64,000 bases of DNA from a virus, in IMG/VR virus record IMGVR_UViG_3300025674_000019, positions 1 to 64,000 of that record; one strand, given 5' to 3'. A program made the translations under genes and the position numbers. The number at the start of each line of letters is the position of its first letter. Position 1 is the stretch's first letter. Under the pieces are notes generated by a model. The model searched no databases and was not told where the DNA came from. It was given only the letters and a program-made list of their open reading frames with translations. Shown piece after piece: positions 34,460 to 44,258 of this stretch.

Positions 34460-36022
34460 CTACACTAGATTGTGCAATAATAATGTGCCTACTGGCAATG
34501 AATCTTGGATAGATCTTATAAGATCTTCTTGCACAGAAAACGTCGTAGGCAAAGACGCCGCTGCTGGGCTGAACTTAATACCCACAAGCTTCCACTTAAG
34601 AAAGTCTTCTGTAAGCGCGGTAGCGAGCACCCTTCTCGTAGCGTCACCTATATTAAAGTGGTAGTCCCCTATCCTCTGCTCAGGGATAACCCACTCATCC
34701 GGGCTCCCTACTACATTATCGTGCTGTCCTGGGATAATCTCCCTATCGAGCTCTTCCACTAGCCCTGGCGCTACATTAAGTGGGATCTCTGGTAGCAAGT
34801 TCTCCTCGTGCCACCAGTCAGTGCTAGCCCCTACGAATACTTGTATGTCGCTGCACAACGGCTCTAGCTTATCGAACTCTAAAGGCTGCCTAGCCGGCTG
34901 CTCCACATCGTCAACTATGTACAGCGCTTGGGAGACGTCTGATCTTAGGCTAAGCCCACTAGCTACCACGTAGTCGCCTAAGTTAGTCGTTACCTTTACG
35001 TTGCCAGAAGGACTCTGAGTCTTAGAAGTGAGCAATTCCTCTCCCACAAAAGACCCTGCCTCGAACACCGGCATGCCTAAGAACAAATTGCACGCAGATA
35101 GTAGAGTCTCTTTAGTAGGCGGAGCTGTGCTTAGTAGAGCCTTTGCTTTTAGGATTTTCCTGTAATGCTCGTCGCTAGGGCGCACAGCAGTAGAGTATCG
35201 GTATCCAAAGTGAGTATAAAGGTACTCAGTATCTTCTACGTAATCATTGGCTATCAAGTAGCAGGTCCTAGACTCCATGGTAAAGAGCCTAGGAGTGACG
35301 TCTAGAGTACTGGCTCCTGCAGAGTAACTAATCCTGGAACACTCCAGAGTGGCCGGGTGCGACGGCTCTAAGATAATCTTGGACTCATCAACTATGGTGA
35401 GCACTCGGCTCGATGAAGATGCTCCCAAATTGGACTGCAAAATGATATCGTCACCTGTAGCCAAGTCTCCTGTCCAGTCACTGTTCTCGCTAGAGACGTC
35501 TAGCCTATAGTAGTCCTGGACGAGCAGAGTGCTCTTCTGCGCTCCCGCCGTATCTAGGGGGTTTGTTCTAAACACAATGTAGACGGAAGACTCTTTTATC
35601 CAGGAGTTGTCCTCGCTGAATAGGCCCATAAAGTTGAAGTCATTCCCTCTATAGATGAAAAAGTCTTCGTTTAGTATGAGTCTAGTAGTGGGATCGTCTG
35701 CCACGTTGCTAACGATAGACGATATAGAGATGAGCTGCCTGGGCGCTTCCATCACGTAGTAGAGGTACAAATCGTTAGTCTGAAAGTCTCTTCCCGTTTT
35801 AAGAAACATAGTATGCCTAGATACAGGGAGAAGCCTTCTCTTAGTATTCCTAGTGCTGACTACGCTGTCTATAGACCTGGACACTGCCGCAGAAGAGAGC
35901 TTACTGTAGCTATCAGAAGCTGAAGAAAAAACTCCCTCTACTAGGGCTTTCACCGCATCGTACTGTTTGAAGTGATTCTTCCAGAAATCACTAACAGTAG
36001 TTAGTAACAGGTCTGAACTCAT
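34460..36022 (-). CDS. Probable baseplate wedge protein
   Basis: The 520-residue protein follows the baseplate-J-like gene with an ATGA overlap. The N-terminal 60 residues are helical and the rest is beta-rich with many aromatic residues (for example NDLYLYYVMEAPRQL). In contractile phages the gene after the J-type wedge protein is often another wedge or fibre-connector subunit, but no sequence signature proves this. The C-terminal region contains WKLVGIKFSP. It has no enzymatic motifs. Confidence 0.68.
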   Translation of the reverse strand: MSSDLLLTTVSDFWKNHFKQYDAVKALVEGVFSSASDSYSKLSSAAVSRSIDSVVSTRNTKRRLLPVSRHTMFLKTGRDFQTNDLYLYYVMEAPRQLISISSIVSNVADDPTTRLILNEDFFIYRGNDFNFMGLFSEDNSWIKESSVYIVFRTNPLDTAGAQKSTLLVQDYYRLDVSSENSDWTGDLATGDDIILQSNLGASSSSRVLTIVDESKIILEPSHPATLECSRISYSAGASTLDVTPRLFTMESRTCYLIANDYVEDTEYLYTHFGYRYSTAVRPSDEHYRKILKAKALLSTAPPTKETLLSACNLFLGMPVFEAGSFVGEELLTSKTQSPSGNVKVTTNLGDYVVASGLSLRSDVSQALYIVDDVEQPARQPLEFDKLEPLCSDIQVFVGASTDWWHEENLLPEIPLNVAPGLVEELDREIIPGQHDNVVGSPDEWVIPEQRIGDYHFNIGDATRRVLATALTEDFLKWKLVGIKFSPAAASLPTTFSVQEDLIRSIQDSLPVGTLLLHNLV

Positions 36023-37716
36023 TGGACTATCCCCAAAGAGATGTCAGAAGCTAAGCAATGTACCACGCTGGTACTATCTGATACCTGCAGGCTCTCTAAG
36101 TACCCGTCAGGCAAGCTGTACTCCACGATAGTTGACTCGTACTCATAGTATGGGCTTGAGTCGGAGTAAGAGGTGCTAGTGGTGGGCTTGAAGAAGACTT
36201 TGTTTCCGTCCGGTAGCAGCACAGAATAGGTAAAACTAGACGAGCTAAGGTCTATGTTGATTATGTATGAAGAGTACTCTTCCATGATGTAGTGGACTAC
36301 ATCTGAAAGGTTAAGCTCTTCTTTAGTGGCGGGATACCTAGAGATATACGAAGCTAAATCAGCTTTTACCGTACTCTCAGGCAGGTCTCCCGGCCTGTCT
36401 TCCCTCAGTCTTACCTTTAGAGAGAAGTATATATTCTTTACAGTCGGAGTGTACACTAGCTGGTCCACTCCTAAGGGTAAGATATCGGAAGCGCTAGCCG
36501 TAGTCTCAGCTAGGCTATGTCCTTTAGGGAGTAGCGACATGAAGGTTACCGCTTGGTCTTCCACTCTAGTAAGAATCTTCATGTTCTCCAGAGAGGTCCT
36601 GCAGTAAATAGGGCCAGACAGGCTAGTTAATCCGCTAGTGTCTGTCGGAGTATCGTATCTAAGCCTATACTCAGAGGCCTCTAGAGCATCACCATGCGCT
36701 CTGTCTATCAGTAGCTCTTTCTCCTTGAGCACTACCTCTCTGCCGTCCGAAGTAGTAACTTCGCTGATAAGGCTAAATCCTAGCGCCCGCACATCGGCGG
36801 CCTTAGCGACTGAGGCTGGAGCAGAAGTCTCCGTTCCAACTGTGTCTATATTCTTTGTGTCCTGGTAGTACCCCAAGTTAGCGTAGATGTTGCTCTTCCC
36901 TAAGATCCTTACTTCCGTAGAATTTATAGAGAGAATATCTCTCTTCATAGCGGAAGAGTCTGCTCCGGTAGTACTAACAGACACGCAGGTTTCTAGGGAG
37001 TCTAGTAGGTAGGCCTCTATCCCGGACTTAGAGTACATGCCCCTAGTGGTGAGGGCTCCCTTAATCCTCTGAGCTAAAGAAGAGTTTGTCTCTTCTCCTT
37101 CTGCCGGACTAAAGGCGGTCTTGTTATGCACTCGCACTAGGTTGTCTACGGCAGGGTTCATTCCCTCAAACTCACCTGGAGAGAGAGATGAGCCTATAAA
37201 GCTTACAGTGCCTTCCACGACTATATCGTAGTAGTAGTTCCCTGTAAGCTCTCCGTCGTCTCCTACCTCCTCTAAGAGATCCTCTCCTAGTACAACCAAA
37301 TCCTGGTCTAAGCCTCCCGCCCCAGCGTAGAAGAACTCTACTCCAGTAGTCCTCGTAAAGATTGTGTTTGCAGGGACCACAAACCCCTGTCTTTGGCTCA
37401 CAACTATAGTGGCAACGCCCTGGGAAGTAGTCCCAGCCTTCCTCTCTATAAAGAAGTTACTGGCTATCTCGTCTAGAACTTGGGCACTAGAGCGGTCTTC
37501 TACTTCAGATACTCTACTAATGTCTAAACTATTGACTACTCTTTGAGCTTCCTTCTCTACTAGAAGCGCAACATAAGCAGCAGGCTTAACTACGAGGTCA
37601 TTGAAAAAGGAGCCTTCCCTAAGGTTCGAGTCTCCGATCTTTCCCTGTAAGAAAGCTCGAAGGTATCTCTGCTTATCGAGCACCTCTTGAGTAGTGATCG
37701 TTACGCCATTTAGCAT
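36019..37716 (-). CDS. Baseplate J-like wedge protein
   Basis: The 565-residue protein has a helical N-terminus ending in SSAQVLDEIASNFFIERKAGT, then GVATIVVSQRQGFVVPANTIFTR-type strands and a conserved-looking PAVDNLVRV. Next comes ETNSSLAQRIKGALTTRG with a helix and SLETCVSVST. This order is the hallmark of the baseplate J/gp47 family, which forms the wedge ring around the hub of contractile tails. GAGG precedes the ATG. It lies directly after the gp25-like gene, as in many myophages. Confidence 0.88.
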   Translation of the reverse strand: MLNGVTITTQEVLDKQRYLRAFLQGKIGDSNLREGSFFNDLVVKPAAYVALLVEKEAQRVVNSLDISRVSEVEDRSSAQVLDEIASNFFIERKAGTTSQGVATIVVSQRQGFVVPANTIFTRTTGVEFFYAGAGGLDQDLVVLGEDLLEEVGDDGELTGNYYYDIVVEGTVSFIGSSLSPGEFEGMNPAVDNLVRVHNKTAFSPAEGEETNSSLAQRIKGALTTRGMYSKSGIEAYLLDSLETCVSVSTTGADSSAMKRDILSINSTEVRILGKSNIYANLGYYQDTKNIDTVGTETSAPASVAKAADVRALGFSLISEVTTSDGREVVLKEKELLIDRAHGDALEASEYRLRYDTPTDTSGLTSLSGPIYCRTSLENMKILTRVEDQAVTFMSLLPKGHSLAETTASASDILPLGVDQLVYTPTVKNIYFSLKVRLREDRPGDLPESTVKADLASYISRYPATKEELNLSDVVHYIMEEYSSYIINIDLSSSSFTYSVLLPDGNKVFFKPTTSTSYSDSSPYYEYESTIVEYSLPDGYLESLQVSDSTSVVHCLASDISLGIVQ

Positions 37717-37717
37717 T

Positions 37718-38170
37718 TTATACCTCTAGGTGTAGAAGGCCTGTCTTTCCGGACTCTGCAACTATAAGTATAGATACTTGGGCTGAATCATTGGTAGGGA
37801 AGGAAATGCTCACCAGATTGACAGACTTAAGGACCGCGTCTTGATCCCCCGGGGTAAAAGAGCTTCTCTGCTCTCTAAGCATGGACTCTTCTATATCTAT
37901 AAGTGCCCTAGAAAAAACTGTAGAGAAACTAGCGGAGTCTGAAGATCCGGCTAGCCTGCCAATACTGCCGCCAAGCTGGGGTCGGAGCGGGTCAGACCCC
38001 TTAGTAGTAAACAGTAGGTAGAGAACTCTAGAGGCCAGCGCGCTGAGGCCGCTAGCCTTAACAATCTCCCCCGACTCGTCCGTGCCGAATACAAAGTTAG
38101 GCTTTAGAGGGCTGAAGGACGTGGGGGACTCCGATGGTTCTAACCCTTCGGGAACTATAGAAATATCCAT
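37718..38170 (-). CDS. gp25/GpW-like baseplate wedge protein
   Basis: The 150-residue protein has a core like the gp25 lysozyme-like family of baseplate wedges. A helix SALASRVLYLLFTTKGSDPLRPQ is followed by LGGSIGRLAG and a long helix (ALIDIEESMLREQ), then strands ending in VSILIVAE. In contractile phages this protein initiates sheath assembly. The start shares one base with the upstream stop (TGATG). The first 25 residues are extra compared with the minimal family. Confidence 0.83.
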   Translation of the reverse strand: MDISIVPEGLEPSESPTSFSPLKPNFVFGTDESGEIVKASGLSALASRVLYLLFTTKGSDPLRPQLGGSIGRLAGSSDSASFSTVFSRALIDIEESMLREQRSSFTPGDQDAVLKSVNLVSISFPTNDSAQVSILIVAESGKTGLLHLEV

Positions 38171-38610
38171 CAGCTAAACTCCTCTCCGTACTCCAGTTCG
38201 TCCTGACCTGCCTGGACCTCTGACTCTCTCTCAGCCTCTGCTAGCTGCTCGGAGAACGCTGTATACTGCTCAGAAATTATGTCTCTATCCGAGTCAGCGC
38301 GCAATCCGGCATTATGCCTACTAGATAATGAGCTAAAAGAAAGGGCCCTCCTAGTAGTAACCAGATCATCATAAGCCATAGAGAAAACTCTGTGGTACAT
38401 ATCTGGGAGAGAGTCAGCCTCTGTAGAGGAAATATACTGGTCGGCCTTGCCTATAAGGTAGCCTAGAACCTGTAAAAATAGCTGTACTTCAGACGGCCTA
38501 AAAGGTGATTGGCCTTCCGCCATCTTTAGAGTCTTAGTCTGTACAGCTTGAAGCGTGGCTGAGATGTCCCTCAACAAAACTAAAGCTGAGCTTAAGTTTT
38601 GCTCACTCAT
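38170..38610 (-). CDS. Small helical protein in the baseplate operon
   Basis: The 146-residue protein is almost entirely helical with heptad-like regions (LRDISATLQAVQTKTLKMAEG, then FLQVLGYLIGKADQYISS) and an acidic C-terminus. It lies between the sigma-like gene and the gp25-like gene with overlaps on both sides. No family is recognised. An assembly chaperone or minor wedge component is possible. Confidence 0.65.
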   Translation of the reverse strand: MSEQNLSSALVLLRDISATLQAVQTKTLKMAEGQSPFRPSEVQLFLQVLGYLIGKADQYISSTEADSLPDMYHRVFSMAYDDLVTTRRALSFSSLSSRHNAGLRADSDRDIISEQYTAFSEQLAEAERESEVQAGQDELEYGEEFS

Positions 38611-39302
38611 TTAAGGCCCCTGTAGGTTAGTACTCTGTCCCTAATTCTTCTCTTGCTGTGAGATATCTGGCCTTGCGTTAGCTTAGCCTTCTTAGACAGC
38701 CCAGACCCAGATAGAACCGGTGCTCCGCCGTATCCGGTAGTGTGCTCGAAGACTACTTTATCCTGGTCATTAAGGTCATGGTAGATGAAGTCCAGCTCTC
38801 CCATGTCAGAGTTAAAGCTCTCAAAGCCAGGAGGAGTAGGCTTAGAAGTACTGTACTGGCCCCGAAGCTCTTCTCTGAATCTACCTACTTCTTTCTGAGA
38901 CCACTTAAGGTCCTCTGAGAGCTCTACTACGGTAGGCATTCTTCCCAGCTTATTCGTTAATTCTTCCTGGCTTGTAAGAAACGTCCCTGTCTTGTACGTC
39001 CTAGACTCAGGCATTCTAGCCACTTGAGTTTCGTAAACAGGCCTGGACAGTCCCTTTAAGTGGTTAGTCACATGCGTGTTTAGCTGTGCCTTTGCCGGGT
39101 CAAAGTTTTTGACAGCGTCAGCGACTATACCTTTAGCCTTGATCTTTAGTACCATCGGGGCGACATTGCCTCCGCCCCACTTGTTAACGGCTTTATTTAT
39201 AGTTCCGTCAAACTGCTTAAGCAGAGGGTTGAGCGTACTTTTACCTGGGTTGGCGTTGTAGGCCTTCCATAGCTCCATGTCTTTGTCTGATCTAGCGCTC
39301 AT
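38607..39302 (-). CDS. Divergent sigma-like protein inside the tail operon
   Basis: The 231-residue protein reads like sigma regions 2-4. It has LLKQFDGTINKAVNKW, a basic helix with KIKAKGIVADAVKNFDPAKAQL, THVTNHLKGLSRPV, and LGRMPTVVELSEDLKW followed by a helix. A final YHDLNDQDKVVFEHTTG then precedes a basic helix-turn-helix-like end. FDPxxA.L.TH and LGR.PT are typical of sigma-70 regions 2.3 and 3. It is separate from, and more diverged than, the sigma factor at 6457. GGAG precedes the ATG, and the stop is ATGA-coupled to the next gene. A late-transcription or structural role is equally open. Confidence 0.68.
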   Translation of the reverse strand: MSARSDKDMELWKAYNANPGKSTLNPLLKQFDGTINKAVNKWGGGNVAPMVLKIKAKGIVADAVKNFDPAKAQLNTHVTNHLKGLSRPVYETQVARMPESRTYKTGTFLTSQEELTNKLGRMPTVVELSEDLKWSQKEVGRFREELRGQYSTSKPTPPGFESFNSDMGELDFIYHDLNDQDKVVFEHTTGYGGAPVLSGSGLSKKAKLTQGQISHSKRRIRDRVLTYRGLK

Positions 39303-39305
39303 GCC

Positions 39306-42300
39306 TTAAGCTCCTTTAATCGGATTAGTACCCTCAATTATAGTCAAGTAGTCTAGTAGTAGACTCTGCCAGTCCCTTCTAGAGTCAGCTAAGTCTGTGT
39401 ATTTAGCTACGTCATCTTGGCTAAAAGACTTGAACACCTGGTTGGGGCCCTGCTCCGTAATGGTAGTAAGCTGTAGTGTAGCTGCCTCGGCCCTCTCTCG
39501 CTCTTCTAGCTGGTCTAGGTACAGGCCAGAGTCTTGTAGATCATCGGAGTCTAGGGCCTTGAGCCGGTTAAGGCTGGAGGCTAATGCCCGAGATCTGCCC
39601 CTAACGGAAGACCCAGGCTCTAGCCCAGGACCCCCTATAAACTGCCTGATTACATCGTAGTACTTTGCGCCAGAGAGGGAGTCTATCCTCGGGTTTAGCC
39701 TTACACCTCTGCCTCTACCGATAGGGTCTAGATTGGCAGCCGTCCTTCCCGCAGTAGCGTAAAAGTCTATATACTGCTCCAGCGTACATACCGGTCTAGA
39801 GCAGTACCGCATAGCATGGTCAGTGCTAGAGAAGTACCTAGAGGCCTCGGGAAGAGGAACTAGCTTGGAGTTCTCCTGATAGCCTTCTTTGCTGAGCCTG
39901 CTTTCATCCACGTTAGGTATTTTTTGGCGGGCTAGTTTGGCGTCGGAATCCCTCATTACGATGAACGAGGGATCCTCAGAATCTACTGATTCCCACCCCA
40001 AGAACTGCTTAAAGTCGAAAGCTGAGGGGTGCAGCAGCAAGGGGTAGTAATCTGGGTTGTCCCTGTCTATTGTCTCGGGGAGAAGGGCGGCTTGCCTCTC
40101 CACGTCCCTTGTCTTCGAAGCTACAGCCTCTCGTAGACCTTCTACGTCTTCTGCAGAAGATGAAACAGATGCGCTTACTGCTTCGAGCCTCGCTTTCAGG
40201 TCAGCTAGCTCTTCTTGGAGAGCTTTATACTCCAATATTGCAGAACGGGTAGCTTCGTCCACCAAGGGAGCCTTACCTATCTCGTTCTTTTTGAATAGCT
40301 GACTGTAGTACTCATTTGCGGTCTGGTAAATCTGCAGAAGGTCCCGAACTTCAGATACCGGCTCTTGGGGCGCCATGTCTAAATTAGCTGCGTCAGACTC
40401 AATGTTCTTGAGAGTCTCTTCTATATGTCGAACCTTACTGATGTTAACAGAAGTCATAGCGCTAGAAGGGGACAGGCTGTGCTGGATAGAGACTATCTCT
40501 CCAAAGATCTGATGTCCTGTCTCGCCATTACTCAGCAAAGAGCAAGGCATGCCCACTACCATATAAGGGTTGAATACAGTAGAAGCGCTCGCAGAAACAG
40601 CTCCATACTTTCTAGATAGGTACTCCTTTTGAGCAACCAAGAAGTAGAGTCCATAGCTGCTAAACCCATTTGTGCTCATCCTCTGAGCGCTTGCTATGGC
40701 CCTGTTAGCTGTCTCTGGGTCTAAGCCTGCAGGTAAAGCTGTAGCTGCTGAGCGGTTTGAAGGGGCTGAGAACCTGGCTGAGTTAGCGTACTTCTGCAAG
40801 TCCATATAGGTTGGGTGCATATTATCTATGACAGGGTTCGGGCCCTTAAAGTACTCCTCCGGAAAGATAAGGTACTCTAAGCCTTCTCTGGCGCTTCCCG
40901 CAGCATTTTGTGCGTGCCCTACCGCTACGCTTGGGTACCCCACTCTAGAAGGATCCATGTTATAGCCTGGGGACTTATTTGTTAAGTTTAGCTTACCGTA
41001 TGGCCCTCTTTTGTTATAATAAAGCCTAGTAGGCTTAGCACTGTAAGAGTCACTAATACTTACAGAGAATGTCATTGAAGGGAATATGGCATTGCATGAC
41101 GGAGGAATAGAGTAAGAGGATATTGGGTTAGTAAGATAGCTAGCTATGCAGAGCCTTCTCTTACTCTTGCTGAGTGCCGAGCTCCATCCTGGGTAGTCTA
41201 TGCCTTCTTCCCCTGGCTTAGACTCTGGCTTAGAGTCGTAAAAGCTGGCGTGAGGTAATCCGTAATTATCGACTTGGTATGCTGGAGGCGCAAGTACTTC
41301 GGTTATACTATAGAAGTACATATTATACAGGTTCTGGATCAAACCTAGGGCGCTCCCTCCTGGTCCGTACTGAGCGCCCGTCTGTCTAACCATAGACTTA
41401 ACGAACTTCTTAGCTTTAGCGCTTCTAAGAAACGGAAATACCCCTCCACCCATGTGGGCCTTTATAGGGTTGTCGGAGTTTGGAATGCCTTCTAGGTACG
41501 GAGAGCAAACCCAGTGCTCTCTGAATCTGAGTAGTCGCATATACCTAGAGAAGAACCCAGTAATCGCAACCTGACTTCCCTGAATAGCCTTCTCTTGGAT
41601 ATCTCTAGCTATCTCTGCACGTATCAGAAGGTCTTGAAACTTCGAGATAGAATCTAACGATCCTCCCTGAGATACCGCTACCGAGATCACATCTCTATTG
41701 ATCCCTTTTAGTAGCGCTTGAGACCTCTGCTCATCTGTGATGGCTCCTTGAAAAGAGCCTACACGGTCCTGCAGCCTGCGTATGCGCCTCTTGTAACTCC
41801 TATCCAGCTGCCCTGCTTTGCTTCTAACGAGCTCTTCCAAAGATTCAGCTGATTGCCTAAGGTCTGACCTAGCTGTGTCTCTCTTTACCCCTAAGCAGAT
41901 GTTAAACACGTTCTCTATAAAGTCGAACGGCCTAGCTAACGGCCTACCTGAGAGGCTCTCTGTGAGGAAAGAGCTAGCGGTCTTGCCTCGTACAACGATC
42001 TGATTAGGGTAATCCTTAGTAGCAGTATTAGATCCTCGCTTCTTCTTTAGAAAAGAGAAGTAGAGGCTAGACAAAACGTTTACATTACTCTCGGCGGTAA
42101 ACCCGCAGCTTTCTCCGTCGGGCTGGTTAGAGTAGCTCTGCCCTGTTATCCTTCCCTCAAAGAGAAGGCACCAAGTAGGGTTATCGTAGTAGTACACATC
42201 TAAATAAAAGATAGCTACATTCAGGTTGTCTTCATCTCCCAGGCCTCTAAGGATAGAGTGAGCAGGTAGAGATAGACTGGCACTGGCGTACCCCCCTGCT

Positions 42301-42398
42301 TGCACAGACACGCTAGCAGAGCTACAGGGTACTCTAACTCCATTTATGTATACTAAGAATCCGCCTAGAGTGGCGTCTCTTCCGTAGTCTGAAGCCAT
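39306..42398 (-). CDS. Baseplate hub protein, large
   Basis: The 1,030-residue protein begins with a beta-rich domain typical of hub proteins (FLVYINGVRVPCSSASVSV, LFEGRITGQSY, FTAESNVNVLSSLYF), recalling gpD/gp27-type rings that sit on the tube tip. A charged helical insertion follows (about 180-290), and a later segment returns to the hub fold (GEIVSIQHSLSPSSAM). The C-terminal third is helical and Glu/Arg-rich with coiled coil near 690-750. It is longer than typical hubs, so a fused lysozyme-like or extension domain was sought; no catalytic signature was seen. Confidence 0.68.
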   Translation of the reverse strand: MASDYGRDATLGGFLVYINGVRVPCSSASVSVQAGGYASASLSLPAHSILRGLGDEDNLNVAIFYLDVYYYDNPTWCLLFEGRITGQSYSNQPDGESCGFTAESNVNVLSSLYFSFLKKKRGSNTATKDYPNQIVVRGKTASSFLTESLSGRPLARPFDFIENVFNICLGVKRDTARSDLRQSAESLEELVRSKAGQLDRSYKRRIRRLQDRVGSFQGAITDEQRSQALLKGINRDVISVAVSQGGSLDSISKFQDLLIRAEIARDIQEKAIQGSQVAITGFFSRYMRLLRFREHWVCSPYLEGIPNSDNPIKAHMGGGVFPFLRSAKAKKFVKSMVRQTGAQYGPGGSALGLIQNLYNMYFYSITEVLAPPAYQVDNYGLPHASFYDSKPESKPGEEGIDYPGWSSALSKSKRRLCIASYLTNPISSYSIPPSCNAIFPSMTFSVSISDSYSAKPTRLYYNKRGPYGKLNLTNKSPGYNMDPSRVGYPSVAVGHAQNAAGSAREGLEYLIFPEEYFKGPNPVIDNMHPTYMDLQKYANSARFSAPSNRSAATALPAGLDPETANRAIASAQRMSTNGFSSYGLYFLVAQKEYLSRKYGAVSASASTVFNPYMVVGMPCSLLSNGETGHQIFGEIVSIQHSLSPSSAMTSVNISKVRHIEETLKNIESDAANLDMAPQEPVSEVRDLLQIYQTANEYYSQLFKKNEIGKAPLVDEATRSAILEYKALQEELADLKARLEAVSASVSSSAEDVEGLREAVASKTRDVERQAALLPETIDRDNPDYYPLLLHPSAFDFKQFLGWESVDSEDPSFIVMRDSDAKLARQKIPNVDESRLSKEGYQENSKLVPLPEASRYFSSTDHAMRYCSRPVCTLEQYIDFYATAGRTAANLDPIGRGRGVRLNPRIDSLSGAKYYDVIRQFIGGPGLEPGSSVRGRSRALASSLNRLKALDSDDLQDSGLYLDQLEERERAEAATLQLTTITEQGPNQVFKSFSQDDVAKYTDLADSRRDWQSLLLDYLTIIEGTNPIKGA

Positions 42399-42913
42399 TA
42401 GTTTACATCCATATATAGCAGTATAAGAGCAAGCGTTCTCAGTAAGTTAGGTATACCAGTGTGAGCTACATCCATGTTCTCGTGCATTGGAGACTGGAAC
42501 TTGTTGTAGTAGCCACTCTTACTAAGAAGCGCTCTTGCTCGTTCGTACAATACTTGGTAAGACCCTTCGTCCTCCATTAGGCTAGACACTTTTACTACGT
42601 TAGGAAGCGCTGTACCTATAATAGTGTCCGTATTTGCAGCAAACATATGCTTTACCAAGTGTGCGCAGCCATTTGTTGCTAGTAGCTGTATGGCCCTATA
42701 GGCAGCTAGTCTTAGCTCAGGAGTCCTTCCCTGGTCATCCTCAGACACGAGAGAGCCTAGAACTGAGTCCCTAAGTGAGTTTAGCTCTGGGACATCCCCG
42801 ATGTGAGTAGCTATCCGTAGCGCTACCTCCCCTAGAGGGGTTCCCTGAAGAGCGGCGTGGTGCTCCGTCTTGTAGTCGGGCAGGGATATGTCGTAGTCGT
42901 AGGCTAAAGTCAT
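42398..42913 (-). CDS. Small tail-region protein
   Basis: The 171-residue, mostly helical protein of unknown function starts with ATG 42913 and ends overlapping the hub gene start (TAATG). Its sequence has a His-rich N-terminal portion (TEHHAALQG) and a hydrophobic C-terminal helix (RTLALILLYM). The position between a tube-end-like protein and the hub suggests a baseplate or tail-completion component. Confidence 0.65.
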   Translation of the reverse strand: MTLAYDYDISLPDYKTEHHAALQGTPLGEVALRIATHIGDVPELNSLRDSVLGSLVSEDDQGRTPELRLAAYRAIQLLATNGCAHLVKHMFAANTDTIIGTALPNVVKVSSLMEDEGSYQVLYERARALLSKSGYYNKFQSPMHENMDVAHTGIPNLLRTLALILLYMDVN

Positions 42914-42917
42914 CTAG

Positions 42918-44258
42918 CTACTCCTGTTTTGGCTGCGGAGTTGGAGAAGACTCCTCAGAGGGGGAGGACTTTGTGTCTGCAGGAGGAGTCTTAGTGCCTG
43001 CTGCAACTGTAGAATTCAGCTTTCTCAGTGCAGCAGTAGCCGCAGCCGTATCCACTTTAGTATCAAAGTTAGTTACTTCCTCAATACTCCTAAATCCTTC
43101 TCTCTGAAAGAGTGCATCCCTCCTAGCCTTCTCGCCGGCTGTCAGGCCCGGTATCTCTGTCTGCCTGTAGGCAGCCCTAAGATCCCTAACTTCTGGCTCA
43201 TTGTTCAGAAGATCTAGTCTCCTTCTTTTTTCTTCAGCAGAGAGGCTGCTATTGCTCTTTATTCTGTTTATCTTATCCTGGAGTGCTCGTCTCGTCTGGA
43301 TAATAGAGTCACTGATATCGCACTTTGAAGCCCTTGGACTTGACAGGAAAGTCCCAGCCTTGGGTGCAGTCCTAGCCGCGGCAGACCCGCCTCTAGCCCG
43401 CATGGCGGCCCTATTAACGCGGCAGTTAGGCTTTCTAACCCCCGAAGCTCTCCTAGGCCGAGGAGGCGGCTTTATTCTTGCTGTGTTCAAGTAATCGTCA
43501 AATGCAGGCAAGGCATCTATGCCCTCGACCTTATCAAAAGAGCTAAGGCTGCCTGTAAAGTACGCATTGTTATAGCTTAAAGCCTGCTTAGGCGTAAGTA
43601 TAACCTCTTTACGCACAAGCATAGAAAAGCCAAAGTTAACCATCATCTCATTCGACGCAGATAAGTTCTGAGATAGGTTAAGGATCCATCCAGATATTAT
43701 TCTATTGTCGTAAACTACCTGGGTGAGTGTTCTATTCTTTGCCGCTGCAGTGCCCCTAAACAAGTAGTCATAGAGCTTAGTAAATATATCCCTGCACGCA
43801 GCATTCCTTGTATTGTACAAGATGCCGGAGAAGCTGTAGGTCCTAGGACTCTCCCCATAGAAAGTAGCTACATAGTTGTCCCCATGAAGAGGCATAGTCT
43901 GTACTTTTTCTGACCTATTCTCGCTCACAGAGCTCAATAGGAATCCTACATACGCAGACCCAGAAGTTATATCTATTCCTGGTATCTGCTCTAAGACCTC
44001 TAGCCTGCTCTTAGAGGCCGGCTCAGTAAAGTACATTCGTGCCTGGGATACCTCTGCAGACTCTGACCCTTCCGTAATATTGTATCTAGGGAGGAGAGCT
44101 TCTACTGACTTTCTAGTAGCGTCTCCCAGCACTGTGTTGATGTACGGGTTTTCGCTACCATCTTCTGGAAGGTTACCCGGAGGTGGAAGGAACTTAGGGT
44201 CGCTGAGTACAGCGCCATTCCTGTAGTAGTTTACATGCTCTCTTATATCAGTCCCCAT
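42918..44258 (-). CDS. Tail/baseplate protein with basic disordered C-terminus
   Basis: The 446-residue protein has two parts. Residues 1-250 contain an ordered, beta-rich domain (YVATFYGESPRTYSFSGIL, then VVYDNRIISGWILNLSQNL and VNFGFSMLVRKE) similar in style to proteins at the tube-baseplate junction. Residues 265-446 are basic, Pro-, Ala- and Ser-rich with helical stretches, probably flexible. It follows the tape-measure gene and a 75-residue gene. A tail terminator or hub-adapter role is likely but unproven. Confidence 0.66.
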   Translation of the reverse strand: MGTDIREHVNYYRNGAVLSDPKFLPPPGNLPEDGSENPYINTVLGDATRKSVEALLPRYNITEGSESAEVSQARMYFTEPASKSRLEVLEQIPGIDITSGSAYVGFLLSSVSENRSEKVQTMPLHGDNYVATFYGESPRTYSFSGILYNTRNAACRDIFTKLYDYLFRGTAAAKNRTLTQVVYDNRIISGWILNLSQNLSASNEMMVNFGFSMLVRKEVILTPKQALSYNNAYFTGSLSSFDKVEGIDALPAFDDYLNTARIKPPPRPRRASGVRKPNCRVNRAAMRARGGSAAARTAPKAGTFLSSPRASKCDISDSIIQTRRALQDKINRIKSNSSLSAEEKRRRLDLLNNEPEVRDLRAAYRQTEIPGLTAGEKARRDALFQREGFRSIEEVTNFDTKVDTAAATAALRKLNSTVAAGTKTPPADTKSSPSEESSPTPQPKQE

